Assembly (NCBI RefSeq): GCF_003863355.1
Contig: NZ_QQWG01000006.1
Span: 62,001-126,000, forward strand
DNA: 64,000 bases
Source: Ancylomarina euxina
GTDB lineage: Bacteria > Bacteroidota > Bacteroidia > Bacteroidales > Marinifilaceae
Reading direction: 5' to 3'
In this document: one piece after another, positions 33,896 through 44,440 of the stretch
Layout of the letters: the number at the start of each line of letters is the position of its first letter
Position numbering within the stretch: position 1 is the stretch's first letter
Notes under the pieces: model-generated
Seen by the model: only the letters and a program-made list of their open reading frames with translations
Told to the model about the DNA's origin: nothing
The model's database searches: none
Made by a program: the position numbers and the translations under genes

Positions 33896-35350
33896 TCAAT
33901 CTACCACGGAGATTAGAGAATGTTCTTTTGATTCGAGAACGGAACTACCGCTCAGATAAATATCTACTTTACGCGCTGCCTCACGCCCTTCGCTAATGGC
34001 ATGCACCACGAGGGATTGCCCCCGGCGCATATCACCGGCAGCAAACACACCTACTTTTGAGGTGGCATACTTATGGGTTTTCACATTGCCTCTTTCGTCC
34101 AGTTCCACGCCCAGATCTGATAGCAAGCCCTCGTATTGGGGGTGCAGAAACCCCACGGCCAAAAAGACCAGGTCACAGTCCAGTTCACGCTTACTACCCT
34201 CAATTTCTTTTAATTTGTCATTACCCCACTCAATATCGACAAGTCTTACGGCTTTTAGCTGCCCCTTTTCATCTCCCACAAATTCTTTGGTTAGAACCGA
34301 CCATTCCCGCTCACAACCTTCCTCTTGCGAACTACTTGTTCGTAATATGGCTGGGTATTGTGGCCAAGGTGTTGCCGGGTTAAAACCTTTAGGTGGCTGA
34401 AACAACAGTTCAATTTGAAGAACAGACCGAGCCCCTTGCCTGATAGATGTTCCAACACAATCGGAACCCGTATCGCCACCGCCAATGACCAAGACATGCT
34501 TATCTTTTGCCAAAATGATCTCTTCTTTCTTAATGGCATCGCCCGCATTACGCTCATTTTGCTGACGTAAAAAATCCATGGCAAAATGAACACCTTTCAG
34601 CTCGCGTCCCTTAACATCAACATCTCTGGGGATGGTTGAACCTCCTGAAAGCAATAAGGCATCGTAATCGTTCAAAACACTTTCGACGCCAATATTTTTT
34701 CCGACATAAGCATTGGTTTTAAATTCAATACCCGCTGCTCTCATCACATCCAATCGCCTATCGATCAGGGTTTTTTCCAACTTAAAATCGGGTATTCCAT
34801 AACGCAATAAACCACCAATGCGGTCGCTTCGTTCAAATACAGTAACCCTATGCCCCGCCGAGTTGAGTTGGGAGGCCGCTGCCAAACCTGCAGGACCTGA
34901 ACCAATCACAGCCACTTTCTTATTACTGCGCATTAAAGGGATATTAGGTTGTACCCAGCCTTCTTTGTACGCTCGCTCAATAATGTTCTTTTCAATCATC
35001 TCAATAGCTGTAGCTTCCTTATTGATAGCTAATACGCAAGATGCCTCACAGGGTGCCGGGCAAATTCGTCCAGTAAACTCTGGGAAATTATTGGTAGAGG
35101 CTAAAATTTTATAGGCGGCCTTCCAATTGTCTTTATACACCATATCGTTAAAATCTGGTATATTATTTCCCAATGGGCATCCGCTATGGCAAAAAGGTAC
35201 TCCACAATCCATACAACGTGCTGCTTGTTTTTCAACTTTAATTTTACTTATCGATTCTATAAATTCTTTATGATCGTTAATACGAACTGCCACGGGCTTG
35301 TATGCTGGCAATTCTCTTCTATATTCTAAAAATCCTGTTGGTTTTCCCAT
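33896..35350 (-). CDS. gltD: glutamate synthase small subunit
   Basis: FAD/Fe-S subunit that supplies electrons from NAD(P)H to GltB. 484 residues. The N-terminal cysteine clusters CMDCGVPFCHSGCP (about 41-54) and CPAPCEASC bind [4Fe-4S]. The FAD site VIGSGPAGLAAA is at about 149-160, the second dinucleotide site VIGGGDTGSDCVG near 290, and the C-terminus has FAAGDMRRGQSLVVHAISEGR. It is separated from gltB by 169 nt that hold a repeat element. Confidence 0.97.
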   Translation of the reverse strand: MGKPTGFLEYRRELPAYKPVAVRINDHKEFIESISKIKVEKQAARCMDCGVPFCHSGCPLGNNIPDFNDMVYKDNWKAAYKILASTNNFPEFTGRICPAPCEASCVLAINKEATAIEMIEKNIIERAYKEGWVQPNIPLMRSNKKVAVIGSGPAGLAAASQLNSAGHRVTVFERSDRIGGLLRYGIPDFKLEKTLIDRRLDVMRAAGIEFKTNAYVGKNIGVESVLNDYDALLLSGGSTIPRDVDVKGRELKGVHFAMDFLRQQNERNAGDAIKKEEIILAKDKHVLVIGGGDTGSDCVGTSIRQGARSVLQIELLFQPPKGFNPATPWPQYPAILRTSSSQEEGCEREWSVLTKEFVGDEKGQLKAVRLVDIEWGNDKLKEIEGSKRELDCDLVFLAVGFLHPQYEGLLSDLGVELDERGNVKTHKYATSKVGVFAAGDMRRGQSLVVHAISEGREAARKVDIYLSGSSVLESKEHSLISVVD

Positions 35351-35410
35351 CTTTCAATTCTCTTAATTTGACATTTTTAGTCTGAGTGTCTCACTTTTTT
35401 TTTGTGATTC

Positions 35411-35497
35411 CGATAATTCCCTTAGGTTTGGATAATCAATAGTCAGAACCTGACATGTACCCCCGATTATTCGGGGTGTCTATAGTCAGAGACTGAC
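35411..35497. repeat. intergenic repeat, copy B (between gltB and gltD)
   Basis: Contains CCTTAGGTTTGGATAATCA, AGTCAGAACCTGACATGTA and CCCCCGATTATTCGGGG. The last forms a 6-bp hairpin CCCCGA/TCGGGG at 35460-35475. Blocks match copy A near 33710-33767 in a partly rearranged order. Confidence 0.6.
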
Positions 35498-35519
35498 AAA
35501 CTTGTACAATTCAAAGCAC

Positions 35520-38500
35520 TTAAACCAGCATTGCTTTTTCTAAGGCTTCAGTTTTATTTTTCTGATTATCCAAGGCAAGTTTATATTCCTTAGGAAAAAT
35601 CTTAATGAACTTTAGCATGGCATTATCCCAATCGTCAAGAATTTCCTTGGCTCGCCTGCTCTTTGTGTATATATAATGCTTACTGATGTAGTTGTTCAAG
35701 ACCTCTTCATCTTCCAAATCGATACTTTCGTAATCATCCAACTCGTAGTTTTTATATTTCTCGAAAGTTCCCTCAATATCGTACACATAAGCGATTCCAC
35801 CCGACATACCTGCCCCGAAATTTGAACCCACACTGCCAAGAATAACAACCTTTCCTCCAGTCATATACTCACAAGCATGACGCCCCACACCTTCGACTAC
35901 AGCTGTTACACCCGAATTTCTCACACAAAAACGCTCACCTGCTACACCATTGATATAAGCTTCGCCCGATGTCGCACCATAAAAGGCCACATTACCGATA
36001 ATCATATTATCTTCTGCTTCGTAAGTCGATTTTCTATCGGGATATACAATCAGCTTACTGCCCGAAAGGCCTTTACCAAAATAGTCGTTGGCCTCACCTT
36101 CCAATTCGAAGGAGATTCCCTTAGCCGAAAAGGCGGCATAGCTCTGTCCTGCCGAACCTCTAAACTTCAGTTTGATGGTATCTTCGGCTAAGCCGTCAGA
36201 TTTGTATTTCTTCGATATCTCGTGAGACAGTAATGTTCCTACGGCCCTGTCGGTATTCATCAAATCGAACTCTCCATAAACCGATTCCCCTCTCTCCAGA
36301 GCTGGTTGTGCCAGTTCGATCAGTTTCCAATCGAAAAACTGATCGATACCATGGTCCTGTTCCGTCTTTTTATACAAAGTACCCCCTTTAACCGCCTTTT
36401 CTTTATAAAGGATCGGACTTAAATCGAGGCTTTTAATCTTCCAATGTTCAATATCCTCTCTTACTCTAAGCACATCGACCTGACCAACCATTTCGTTGAT
36501 AGTTCGAAAACCCAATTCAGCCATAATCTGACGCAAATCTTCGGCAAGGAAGGTGAAATAATTCACCACATGCTGCGGATCACCTGTAAATAGCTTACGC
36601 AATTCTTTATTTTGAGTTGCCACACCAACCGGGCAGGTATTTGAATGGCATTTTCGCATCATGATACAACCCGTTGCAACCAAGGCTGCCGTAGCCACAC
36701 CCCATTCTTCTGCACCCAAGAGAGTCGCTATAGCCAAATCTCGACCAGTTCGCATCTGTCCATCGGCTTGTACAGTAATTCTATCGCGAAGCTTGTTTTT
36801 CACTAAGGTTTGATGGGTTTCTGACAAACCTAGCTCCCATGATGTACCGGCATGTTGCACCGAACTAACAGGTGAAGCACCTGTTCCGCCGTCGAAACCT
36901 GAAACCAAAACCACATCGGCATGAGCCTTGGCCACACCCGCAGCAATAGTTCCTACGCCTGCTTTTGCAACCAATTTCACATTGATTCTAGCTTTACGAT
37001 TGGCATTTTTCAGATCGTAAATCAACTGAGCCAAATCCTCAATACTATAGATATCGTGATGTGGTGGCGGTGATATCAAACCCACACCCGGAGTACAATG
37101 TCTCACCTTTCCAATCCATTCATCTACCTTATGCCCTGGCAGCTGCCCCCCTTCGCCTGGCTTAGCACCCTGCGCCATTTTTATTTGAATTTCATCGGCT
37201 TGGCTGAGGTAATAAGAAGTCACTCCGAATCGACCCGAAGCGACTTGTTTAATAGCCGAACGCATACTGTCGCCATTGGCTAGTGGTTCGTATCTCATTT
37301 CGTCCTCACCCCCTTCACCACTGTTGCTCTTACCACCAATACGATTCATAGCAATGGCCAAAGTTGAGTGGGCCTCATGAGATATGGAGCCGAATGACAT
37401 GGCACCCGTTGCAAAACGCTTGAATATATTTTCAATCGGCTCAACCTCTACCAAGGGAACCGATTTACGTTTCTTGAATTCAAACAAGCTTCTGATGGTT
37501 ACTGCTTTTTCGGACTGATCGTTTATCTCACGAGCATATTCGTTGTAGGCTTCCTGAGACTTTCTTCGAGCAGCTTGTTGCAACAAACGAATCGTTGTTG
37601 GGTTAAACAAATGGTGCTCTCCCTTTTTTTTCCACTGATAAAGGCCACCTTCATCAAGGCGGGGTTTTAAACCTGCCTGTTTGGGGAATGCCAATTTATG
37701 TCGAACCAAAACCTCACGTGAAATCCCTTCAAAGTCAATGCCTCCCAATCGGGAAACCGTGCCCTTAAAACATTTATCAACCACCTTATCTGACAAGCCA
37801 ATGGCCTCGAATATTTGAGCCCCATGATAGGATTGCAGGGTAGAGATACCCATCTTCGAAAAGATCTTAAGCAAGCCGCCACCAATGGCTGCAATATAGT
37901 TCTCAAAGGCAAGTTCATTGGTAAGCCCTTTCGGTGTTAATTTATTAGCCTCTAGAGATACAATGGTATCGAAAGCCATATACGGGTTAATCGCATTGGC
38001 TCCATAACCAATAAGAGTGGCAAAGTGATGTGTCTCTCTAACATCTCCAGCTTCCACAATCAGCCCCACACGCACGCGCAATCCATTCTCCACCAAATGG
38101 TGATGAATAGCTCCCACCGCTAATAGAGAAGGAATTGGTGCATACTCTGCGTCAATCTTCCTATCGGATATTAGAATCACGTTGTGCCCATTTTCTATGA
38201 TAGCCTTATCAACTTCCTGACACATTTGAGCTAAAGCTTTTTCCAATTCGCCCGGTTCACCTGTAGCTGAATAAACTGCATCGAGTACTTTGATACGAAA
38301 ATTAGTATCGTGGTAACAACGAAGCTTTTCCATCTGATCATTGGTTAATACAGGCTGATCGAATATAATCTGCTTACAATGCAAAGGCGTCTCTGACAAT
38401 AAATTGTAGAGTTTACCTACTGAAGTGCGCAATGACATCACTATTTTTTCCCTAATAGGATCGATAGGCGGGTTACTAACCTGAGCAAATTGCTGCTTAA

Positions 38501-40079
38501 AATAGTTCGACAAATGCCGGCTTTGATTGGATAGGATAGCCAAGGGCACATCGCTTCCCATAGAACCCAAAGGCTCCTTACCCGTTTCGGCCATACCTGT
38601 AATAATGAAATCCACATCCTCCTGACTAAAGCCAAAAGCTTGTTGACGACTCAGCAGATTATCGGCATCGTATTGAAAGCTCATTTTCTGTTCAGGAATC
38701 TCATCAATATGCAATTGATTCATATCGAGCCAACTTCTATAGGGTGCTCTTTTTGCTATTTCGCTTTTTATTTCCTCATCAAATACAATTCTTCCCTTTT
38801 CCAGATCAGCATAAACCATCTTACCAGGTTGTACTCGCCATTTTCTCACAATCTTTTCAGGAGCTATTGGCAAAGCACCCACTTCCGAAGAAACAATAAT
38901 TCTATCGTCCTTAGTCAGAATCATTCTCGAAGGACGCAGACCGTTACGATCAAGAGTGGCTCCTACAATGTTTCCATCGGTAAAGCAGATGGAAGCAGGT
39001 CCGTCCCAGGGCTCCATAATAGAAGCATGGTACTGATAAAAAGCTTTCTTCTCATCATTCATCTTATGCGTTTGCTGCCAAGCCTCAGGAATCAACATCA
39101 TCAATACATGAGGTAAAGAACGCCCCCCCATCACCAGCATCTCGACCATTGAATCGAGATTACCTGAATCGGAGTTCGTTTCGTCCATCACAGGGCGCAA
39201 CTTGATCATATCCTCATTTGTGAACTTGGTACACTCCAAGAATTTCTCATTGGAACGCATCCAGTTCATATTTCCTCTCACCGTGTTGATCTCACCATTG
39301 TGGGCAATATACCTGAAAGGCTGTGCCAATCGCCACTTGGGAAAGGTATTGGTAGAGAAACGGGAATGAATCAGCGCAATGGCCGATTCAAGATCTTCAT
39401 CGAACAAATCGGTATAATATTGTCGGGTTTGATGTGTTCTGAACTGCCCCTTGTACACAATGGTTTTATACGAAAAGGAGGTAAAATAAAAAGTCTGACT
39501 GTCATTTAAAATCAGTTTATTAATGGTATGTGCGCTGTACTGGCGTAAAACAAAGAGCTTTCGTTCAAGATCCATACCTGTCAGTCCATCCTTATGCCTG
39601 ACAAAAATTTGCTCGGTCTTGGGTTCAGTTTGGCGAGCCGTTTCGCCCACTGAATTGGAAACACCAGGCACATCGCGGTAGCCAATCAACTCAAATCCCA
39701 ACTCCGACAAGTTGATATTTAAAAGTCTTCGGCAATCTTCTCTTTCCTTTACATCATCAGGAAAATAGAGCATGCCCACACCATACTCTCCAAAGGCTGG
39801 TAATTCCAGACCGATTGTTTTCAATTCTTTTCTAAAAAATTTGTCTGGTACCTGGATCAATATGCCGGCACCATCACCCGTTTCCGGATCACTACCAATG
39901 GCTCCACGATGTTCCATATTCTCCAACATGGTCAGGGCATCAAGTACAATCTGGTGAGATTTCTTTCCTTTTACATGAGCAATAAAACCAATACCGCAAG
40001 CATCCGATTCGCATTGGGGCAAATACATCGATTTCTTTTGTTGCTCACATTCATTTTCGGGTAAATTGAACTTTGTCAT
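35520..40079 (-). CDS. gltB: glutamate synthase large subunit
   Basis: Transfers the amide nitrogen of glutamine to 2-oxoglutarate. 1519 residues, full length. A short propeptide should be removed before Cys28 (ACGIGFIAHV), the N-terminal nucleophile of the type II amidotransferase domain. The FMN/synthase domain has GEGGEDEMRYEP, AKPGEGGQLPGHKVD and SGFDGGTGASPVSSVQHAGT. The 3Fe-4S cysteines are in CIMMRKCHSNTCPVG. The C-terminal beta-helix (GXXGXXG-type repeats, about 1240-1440) is present. Upstream is a 1-kb stretch with no gene. Confidence 0.98.
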   Translation of the reverse strand: MTKFNLPENECEQQKKSMYLPQCESDACGIGFIAHVKGKKSHQIVLDALTMLENMEHRGAIGSDPETGDGAGILIQVPDKFFRKELKTIGLELPAFGEYGVGMLYFPDDVKEREDCRRLLNINLSELGFELIGYRDVPGVSNSVGETARQTEPKTEQIFVRHKDGLTGMDLERKLFVLRQYSAHTINKLILNDSQTFYFTSFSYKTIVYKGQFRTHQTRQYYTDLFDEDLESAIALIHSRFSTNTFPKWRLAQPFRYIAHNGEINTVRGNMNWMRSNEKFLECTKFTNEDMIKLRPVMDETNSDSGNLDSMVEMLVMGGRSLPHVLMMLIPEAWQQTHKMNDEKKAFYQYHASIMEPWDGPASICFTDGNIVGATLDRNGLRPSRMILTKDDRIIVSSEVGALPIAPEKIVRKWRVQPGKMVYADLEKGRIVFDEEIKSEIAKRAPYRSWLDMNQLHIDEIPEQKMSFQYDADNLLSRQQAFGFSQEDVDFIITGMAETGKEPLGSMGSDVPLAILSNQSRHLSNYFKQQFAQVSNPPIDPIREKIVMSLRTSVGKLYNLLSETPLHCKQIIFDQPVLTNDQMEKLRCYHDTNFRIKVLDAVYSATGEPGELEKALAQMCQEVDKAIIENGHNVILISDRKIDAEYAPIPSLLAVGAIHHHLVENGLRVRVGLIVEAGDVRETHHFATLIGYGANAINPYMAFDTIVSLEANKLTPKGLTNELAFENYIAAIGGGLLKIFSKMGISTLQSYHGAQIFEAIGLSDKVVDKCFKGTVSRLGGIDFEGISREVLVRHKLAFPKQAGLKPRLDEGGLYQWKKKGEHHLFNPTTIRLLQQAARRKSQEAYNEYAREINDQSEKAVTIRSLFEFKKRKSVPLVEVEPIENIFKRFATGAMSFGSISHEAHSTLAIAMNRIGGKSNSGEGGEDEMRYEPLANGDSMRSAIKQVASGRFGVTSYYLSQADEIQIKMAQGAKPGEGGQLPGHKVDEWIGKVRHCTPGVGLISPPPHHDIYSIEDLAQLIYDLKNANRKARINVKLVAKAGVGTIAAGVAKAHADVVLVSGFDGGTGASPVSSVQHAGTSWELGLSETHQTLVKNKLRDRITVQADGQMRTGRDLAIATLLGAEEWGVATAALVATGCIMMRKCHSNTCPVGVATQNKELRKLFTGDPQHVVNYFTFLAEDLRQIMAELGFRTINEMVGQVDVLRVREDIEHWKIKSLDLSPILYKEKAVKGGTLYKKTEQDHGIDQFFDWKLIELAQPALERGESVYGEFDLMNTDRAVGTLLSHEISKKYKSDGLAEDTIKLKFRGSAGQSYAAFSAKGISFELEGEANDYFGKGLSGSKLIVYPDRKSTYEAEDNMIIGNVAFYGATSGEAYINGVAGERFCVRNSGVTAVVEGVGRHACEYMTGGKVVILGSVGSNFGAGMSGGIAYVYDIEGTFEKYKNYELDDYESIDLEDEEVLNNYISKHYIYTKSRRAKEILDDWDNAMLKFIKIFPKEYKLALDNQKNKTEALEKAMLV

Positions 40080-41094
40080 AAAATTAATCTTGGCTTAAAT
40101 GATTCTGCTCTGAGGCAAAATCATGGGTTAATAGTTTCCCAACCGCTGTTCTGGGATTTGTGGTTAAATGAATAGCAGTCGTTCTAATTTTTATACGATT
40201 TAAGGAAAAGCCAAAATGTGGTGCGTAAATAAAAAGAGTTCTCCTCCACAGGGAAGAAAACCGATATTTAAGCCATTTAAGAAGTGTTGTTGTTTAATGC
40301 TCCCGAATACTTGCATTCTGAATCTTTAAATTTTCATTTGTTTCAATCAAAATAAAGGGATGATTTGATCAAAAAATCAGTTATGCAATCCTAAGAGAAT
40401 CTTCTTTAAAATGACATCAAATTAGTGTTTAGCTTTAATGTCATGTCTTAAATATAGGCGATCAGCACAGGAATTGCAAACCAAAGATTCCCATTCATAG
40501 CTACTTCAAGCAATAAAAACCAGGAATATTTCGATAAATATGAAAGTAAGAATAAAGCCTTAAGCCAATAAAAATGCACCAAAGGGGGAATGAAAGCCGA
40601 AATGAAATAACACGACCGCCAAAGGCCTCTTTTTCTTCATCTTTTTTTGAGAAAAAACACCGGTTTAATCCCGCAAAGGATTCCGAAACACAAGGCTTTA
40701 GAAAATCAACACCTCTGAATTATCACAAAAAACATCTTATCATAAATTAAGCAAACGATTTCGATTTTGGCTTTATAATACCAATCTCACTCATCAATAA
40801 TCGTCATCAGATTAGGCTTGAAAATTTTAGAGGACTAAAAGAAAAAAAGCAGTTACCGTAATTGGGAAAATTCTGTAAATGTATCTCTTGAAAGAACCAA
40901 CACTACTTGAGAGAAGCAAAAATTGAGTCTGTCGTATTTTAAGGAGATGAAGCTGATCCATCAATCGGAACTGTATTAAATACAACTGCATGCCTTACTC
41001 ATTAGCAGCCAGATGTAATCCTTGATTTGTGAAAAATGAACAATGCAAAAACGAATCAGCCCCTGACATTTACAGACTAAGAGTCTGAGCATAC
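40080..41094. other. 1-kb intergenic region without recognisable genes
   Basis: Between the divergent 5' side of gltB and the proC terminator. No ORF over 60 codons is convincing. A 38-codon minus-strand frame near 40328-40212 has no terminator behind it and is not supported. The region probably contains gltB control sequences, or a decayed gene or small RNA, but I cannot assign any. Confidence 0.4.
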
Positions 41095-41129
41095 AAAAAA
41101 AAGCCTGGATACAATTGTATTCAGGCTTT
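41095..41129 (-). terminator. terminator after proC
   Basis: On the minus strand AAAGCCTG.ATACAATTGTAT.CAGGCTTT forms a long near-palindrome followed by T8. Confidence 0.88.
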
Positions 41130-41161
41130 ATGCATTCTAGTAAGTCAATTTTAAATACCCA

Positions 41162-41962
41162 CTACGAAATTTTATCATATGAGGTTACAATTCCCTTAAT
41201 TAAAGATGAACTCAATCCATTATGCTCCATCTCATTCAATCCAAGAATAGTACAGCCTTTTGGCGTCGTTACTTTATCAATCTCAAATTCCGGGTGATTC
41301 TTTCTTTCGATCAACAAATTTGCCGCTCCCTTTACCGTTTGATTTACAATCTCGGTGGCTGTTTTTGAATCCAAACCAATTTGAATTCCCCCCTGTACCA
41401 TCGCGCGGATGAAACGTAGAACAAAGGCCGTTCCACAAGAACCCAAAACCGTCGCTGCATCCATCAATTCCTCATTAATGGTAATACTAGTCCCAATTTT
41501 ATCAAAAAAGTATTGAACCGTTGCAAGCTCCGGTGTACCTGCTTCGTTGTGACAAAGACTCGTCATCGATTCTTTCACATCAGCAGCCGTATTGGGCATT
41601 GCTCTAAAAACCGGCATATTATCAGGTAAAGATTCCTCAAGTTCGTTAACATGCACGTTAGTTGCCAACGAAACAACAATATGTTTCTCTGGCTTCAAAT
41701 GTGCCTTTATATCATTCAGCACACTTATAACCTTATAAGGCTTAACAGCTACTATAATAACATCAGACTCGCCCACTGCCCATACATTATCGGTGGTAAT
41801 CCTTACGCCTTTTTCTTCGTATAACTTTATCGCATCAAGACTTCGCTTTGTTGCAATAATATTTTCAGATGGATAATCCTTATCATCGACTAAACCGTTC
41901 AAAATCGATTTTCCCAGATTCCCACAGCCTATAATACAGACTCTTTTGTTTTTTAAATTCAT
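41162..41962 (-). CDS. proC: pyrroline-5-carboxylate reductase
   Basis: Last step of proline synthesis. I start at the ATG of MNLKNKRVCIIGCGNLGKS, 266 residues; the upstream ATG at 41995 would add eleven polar residues not seen in the family. The NAD(P)-binding GCGNLGKSIL is at about 11-20. The C-terminal signature region includes ATVLGSCGTAFVLRFI and VTTPKGCTILGLNEME. It is monocistronic. Confidence 0.94.
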   Translation of the reverse strand: MNLKNKRVCIIGCGNLGKSILNGLVDDKDYPSENIIATKRSLDAIKLYEEKGVRITTDNVWAVGESDVIIVAVKPYKVISVLNDIKAHLKPEKHIVVSLATNVHVNELEESLPDNMPVFRAMPNTAADVKESMTSLCHNEAGTPELATVQYFFDKIGTSITINEELMDAATVLGSCGTAFVLRFIRAMVQGGIQIGLDSKTATEIVNQTVKGAANLLIERKNHPEFEIDKVTTPKGCTILGLNEMEHNGLSSSLIKGIVTSYDKIS

Positions 41963-42183
41963 TTTGATGTTTTCTTTATTCTCGTATGCGCACAATCAAG
42001 CCTGTTTTGAGTAGACAAAACAGTTAGATTAACTTGAAAATGATAATAGAAAATTGTGTTGTTTCTGTTGAGTTTTCGGGCTGCAAGTTAAGCATATAAA
42101 TTCGAAAAACTTTATGACTGCAGCATTATCAGAGGGTATCAGCACAAAAGCTGCACATCATTTATATCTCCTTAATCAGGATT

Positions 42184-42672
42184 CTAATTTATTAAAACAA
42201 CTGATTTTTCCAATTCTTTTCCTTCAGGTTTTTCGAACCAGTTTTCCATAAAATTGAAATTTTCCTCGCTCACTTCAAACTCAAAGGACTCGCCTTTTTC
42301 CTGATTACGTTGCATAACCCTCTCCCATCTTATTTCCTTAGGGATATCAAGAAAATGAAGCTTGATTTCAAAACCATTTTCATGGGCAAATTTTCTAAAC
42401 TTCTCTCTATGTTCAAATTTAGAGAGACCCAAATCCAGAACTGAATCTCTTCCTACGCTTTCCAATTGCAATACTAAGTCAACAATCATACTTTCAGCAC
42501 GCTCTATGCGTTCAAGAAACCATTCCAAGCCATCATTCTCGGTCTTATCATCTAAGAACAAAGTTTTATTCCACTTGTCTATAGAGAAAATGACAGCCTG
42601 TGTTTCTGCTTTCAACGCCTGAGCATATGTGGTTTTACCCGATCCTGTATTTCCAACGATCAAGTGTATCAT
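42184..42672 (-). CDS. P-loop ATPase/kinase of AAA_33 type
   Basis: 162 residues. The Walker A motif GNTGSGKTT is at residues 7-15. LDLGLSKFEHREKFRKFA and LDIPKEIRWERVMQRNQEKGE form the lid and arginine region. These small kinases phosphorylate nucleosides, sugars or similar small molecules; the substrate here is unknown. It starts 23 nt after the GNAT gene, so the two likely form an operon. Confidence 0.85.
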   Translation of the reverse strand: MIHLIVGNTGSGKTTYAQALKAETQAVIFSIDKWNKTLFLDDKTENDGLEWFLERIERAESMIVDLVLQLESVGRDSVLDLGLSKFEHREKFRKFAHENGFEIKLHFLDIPKEIRWERVMQRNQEKGESFEFEVSEENFNFMENWFEKPEGKELEKSVVLIN

Positions 42673-42695
42673 ATTTATGGGATTGTGTTTACTAT

Positions 42696-43244
42696 TTATT
42701 CATTTCTCAACTTACTATACACCTCTAGATCGGTAAATACGCCACCCGATAACAACTCACCATCTCTTTCAATTCCTTCCAATACAAAGCCAAGTCGTTG
42801 CGGTATTTTTTTACTTGGAAAATTTCGTTCAGCACATTTTAATTGAATCCGGTTCATTCCCAATTCTTCAAAAGCAAATTTACACAGAGTTTGTACCGAT
42901 TTAGTCACAATACCTTTCTTTTGATATTTCTCAGAAAGCCAATAACCAATTTCAGTCTTCTTATTTTGACTATCAGTATCTTTAAACCCTATTAAACCCG
43001 CAAATTTGCTATTGTAGTGGATAACAAAAACGAAATTGTCACTGGGTTTCTCTAACATCTTCTTTATAAAACCCTCAGTATCTCCTAATCTTCTAGTTAA
43101 TTCAACAAAAGGTAACCATTTACCCAGATATGATCTTTGACTATCGATTGTATTAAAGATATCTTTTGAATCCGATAATTGTATTTGCTTAAGAAGGATA
43201 CTATCAGATACTCTAATTTTTTTTGTCAGTTCTTTTATTGCCAT
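42696..43244 (-). CDS. GNAT acetyltransferase, RimJ/RimL type
   Basis: 182 residues. Family blocks are SQRSYLGKWLPFVE, FVIHYNSKFAGLIGFKD, KKTEIGYWLSEKYQKKGIV (acetyl-CoA loop) and LGMNRIQLKCAERNFPSKKIPQRLGF. Such enzymes acetylate protein N-termini or small amines. It is upstream of the P-loop kinase in the same direction. Confidence 0.92.
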   Translation of the reverse strand: MAIKELTKKIRVSDSILLKQIQLSDSKDIFNTIDSQRSYLGKWLPFVELTRRLGDTEGFIKKMLEKPSDNFVFVIHYNSKFAGLIGFKDTDSQNKKTEIGYWLSEKYQKKGIVTKSVQTLCKFAFEELGMNRIQLKCAERNFPSKKIPQRLGFVLEGIERDGELLSGGVFTDLEVYSKLRNE

Positions 43245-43362
43245 TATTTCATTTTTAGGTCACCCTAAAGTAGTCTTTTTATTTCTGATAAAACATAAGA
43301 TGATTTATCAGAAATAAAAAAAAATGACATGAGGTAAATTCATGATTGTTTAGATGAATCGT

Positions 43363-44403
43363 TTAAAATTCAAATACTGCCAAAATGCCTTTATGATCTG
43401 ATGGCCATGTATCTGTGGGCTTACTAAATAAATCTTTGGCTTCAACATAAACCTCCGATTTTACAATTGAGGCATCAGGACCTACAATTATAACCTCCTT
43501 AAGCTTAAGCTGAGACGTCTCATTATAAAAAATGAAGTCGATACGTTCTCTTTCGTCAGACTTTGGAGCCCACGTTAATTTATGAATAGGTATCAGGGGA
43601 TTATATGATGGGTATGTAAAACCAGGATTCTTCAATGGATCTGGATATCGTTCACGATAGGTATCGATGAAACCAGCCTCTTCCAATAGTTTCGTACACT
43701 CCCATTCTATAACCACACCATTGTGATCGTAAAGATCACTGTTCTCAGCAATCCAATCTCTATGAGATGGTTCATTAAAATCGCCTCCAATAATCACCTT
43801 ACTCCCTTTACTCATCTCTTCCTTTGCATCAGCAATAAATACTTTTATAGCATCGTCGCGTTTCGAAGCTTGACTCACAGATAGAAGCTCAACCACATCA
43901 GTAGTTGGCTCAGACAATTCTTCCCATGTATTACCAGAATAACCTCTTGGCATATAATAACTGCAATTCAAATAGTCGAGGTGCGCTGAATAAAAAGCGA
44001 CTATTTCACCATCAATATTAATTCTTGCCTTGGTGATAGAACCATGATCATCCTTAACCGGATAGAGTGCCGAATAACTCTCAATTGGATATCTTGAAAT
44101 CAAACCAGAATCATAACTTTTGCCACCATAGAATTTTAATCCTCGAAGCTCCAATTCTGCAATTATTCTTTCGTTAAAATTGCTATCATCATAATTACGA
44201 ACCTCACTAAAAGCAACAAGGTGGGCATCTGTACGAACAATTTCTTCAACAATTGCATCAAATCCACCAGTAACAACTGTACCTTCCTGCCAAATATTAA
44301 ATTGCAAGACTCTCAATTCTTGTTTCGGCTGACATGCCCACAAACTTGACATAATCACTAATAGGCTTAGGAAAATTAGTTGGTTTTTAACCGGGTGTTT
44401 CAT
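43363..44403 (-). CDS. endonuclease/exonuclease/phosphatase family lipoprotein
   Basis: 346 residues with a lipoprotein signal (lipobox SLWAC, C24). The EEP-fold motifs are LQFNIWQEG, VAFSEVRN (metal-binding Glu), YSAHLD, IGGDFNEPSHRDW and WPSDHKGILAVFEF (catalytic His). This is the DNase I/sphingomyelinase-like superfamily. As an exported lipoprotein it may be a phosphodiesterase acting on lipids or extracellular DNA. Confidence 0.9.
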   Translation of the reverse strand: MKHPVKNQLIFLSLLVIMSSLWACQPKQELRVLQFNIWQEGTVVTGGFDAIVEEIVRTDAHLVAFSEVRNYDDSNFNERIIAELELRGLKFYGGKSYDSGLISRYPIESYSALYPVKDDHGSITKARINIDGEIVAFYSAHLDYLNCSYYMPRGYSGNTWEELSEPTTDVVELLSVSQASKRDDAIKVFIADAKEEMSKGSKVIIGGDFNEPSHRDWIAENSDLYDHNGVVIEWECTKLLEEAGFIDTYRERYPDPLKNPGFTYPSYNPLIPIHKLTWAPKSDERERIDFIFYNETSQLKLKEVIIVGPDASIVKSEVYVEAKDLFSKPTDTWPSDHKGILAVFEF

Positions 44404-44440
44404 TTGGGTTATTTTAAGTTTTTAAGTGGATTCTATGTGC

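Noticed and set aside
33996-34400. 134- and 108-codon plus-strand ORFs inside gltD
   Set aside because: Antisense shadows of the conserved gltD gene, with low-complexity Ser/Pro content.
38640-39116. 158-codon plus-strand ORF inside gltB
   Set aside because: Antisense to the conserved amidotransferase/synthase region of gltB; composition is not protein-like.
40212-40328. 38-codon ORF with Gln codons upstream of gltB as a glutamine leader
   Set aside because: Only two adjacent Gln codons and no hairpin with a T-run behind it.
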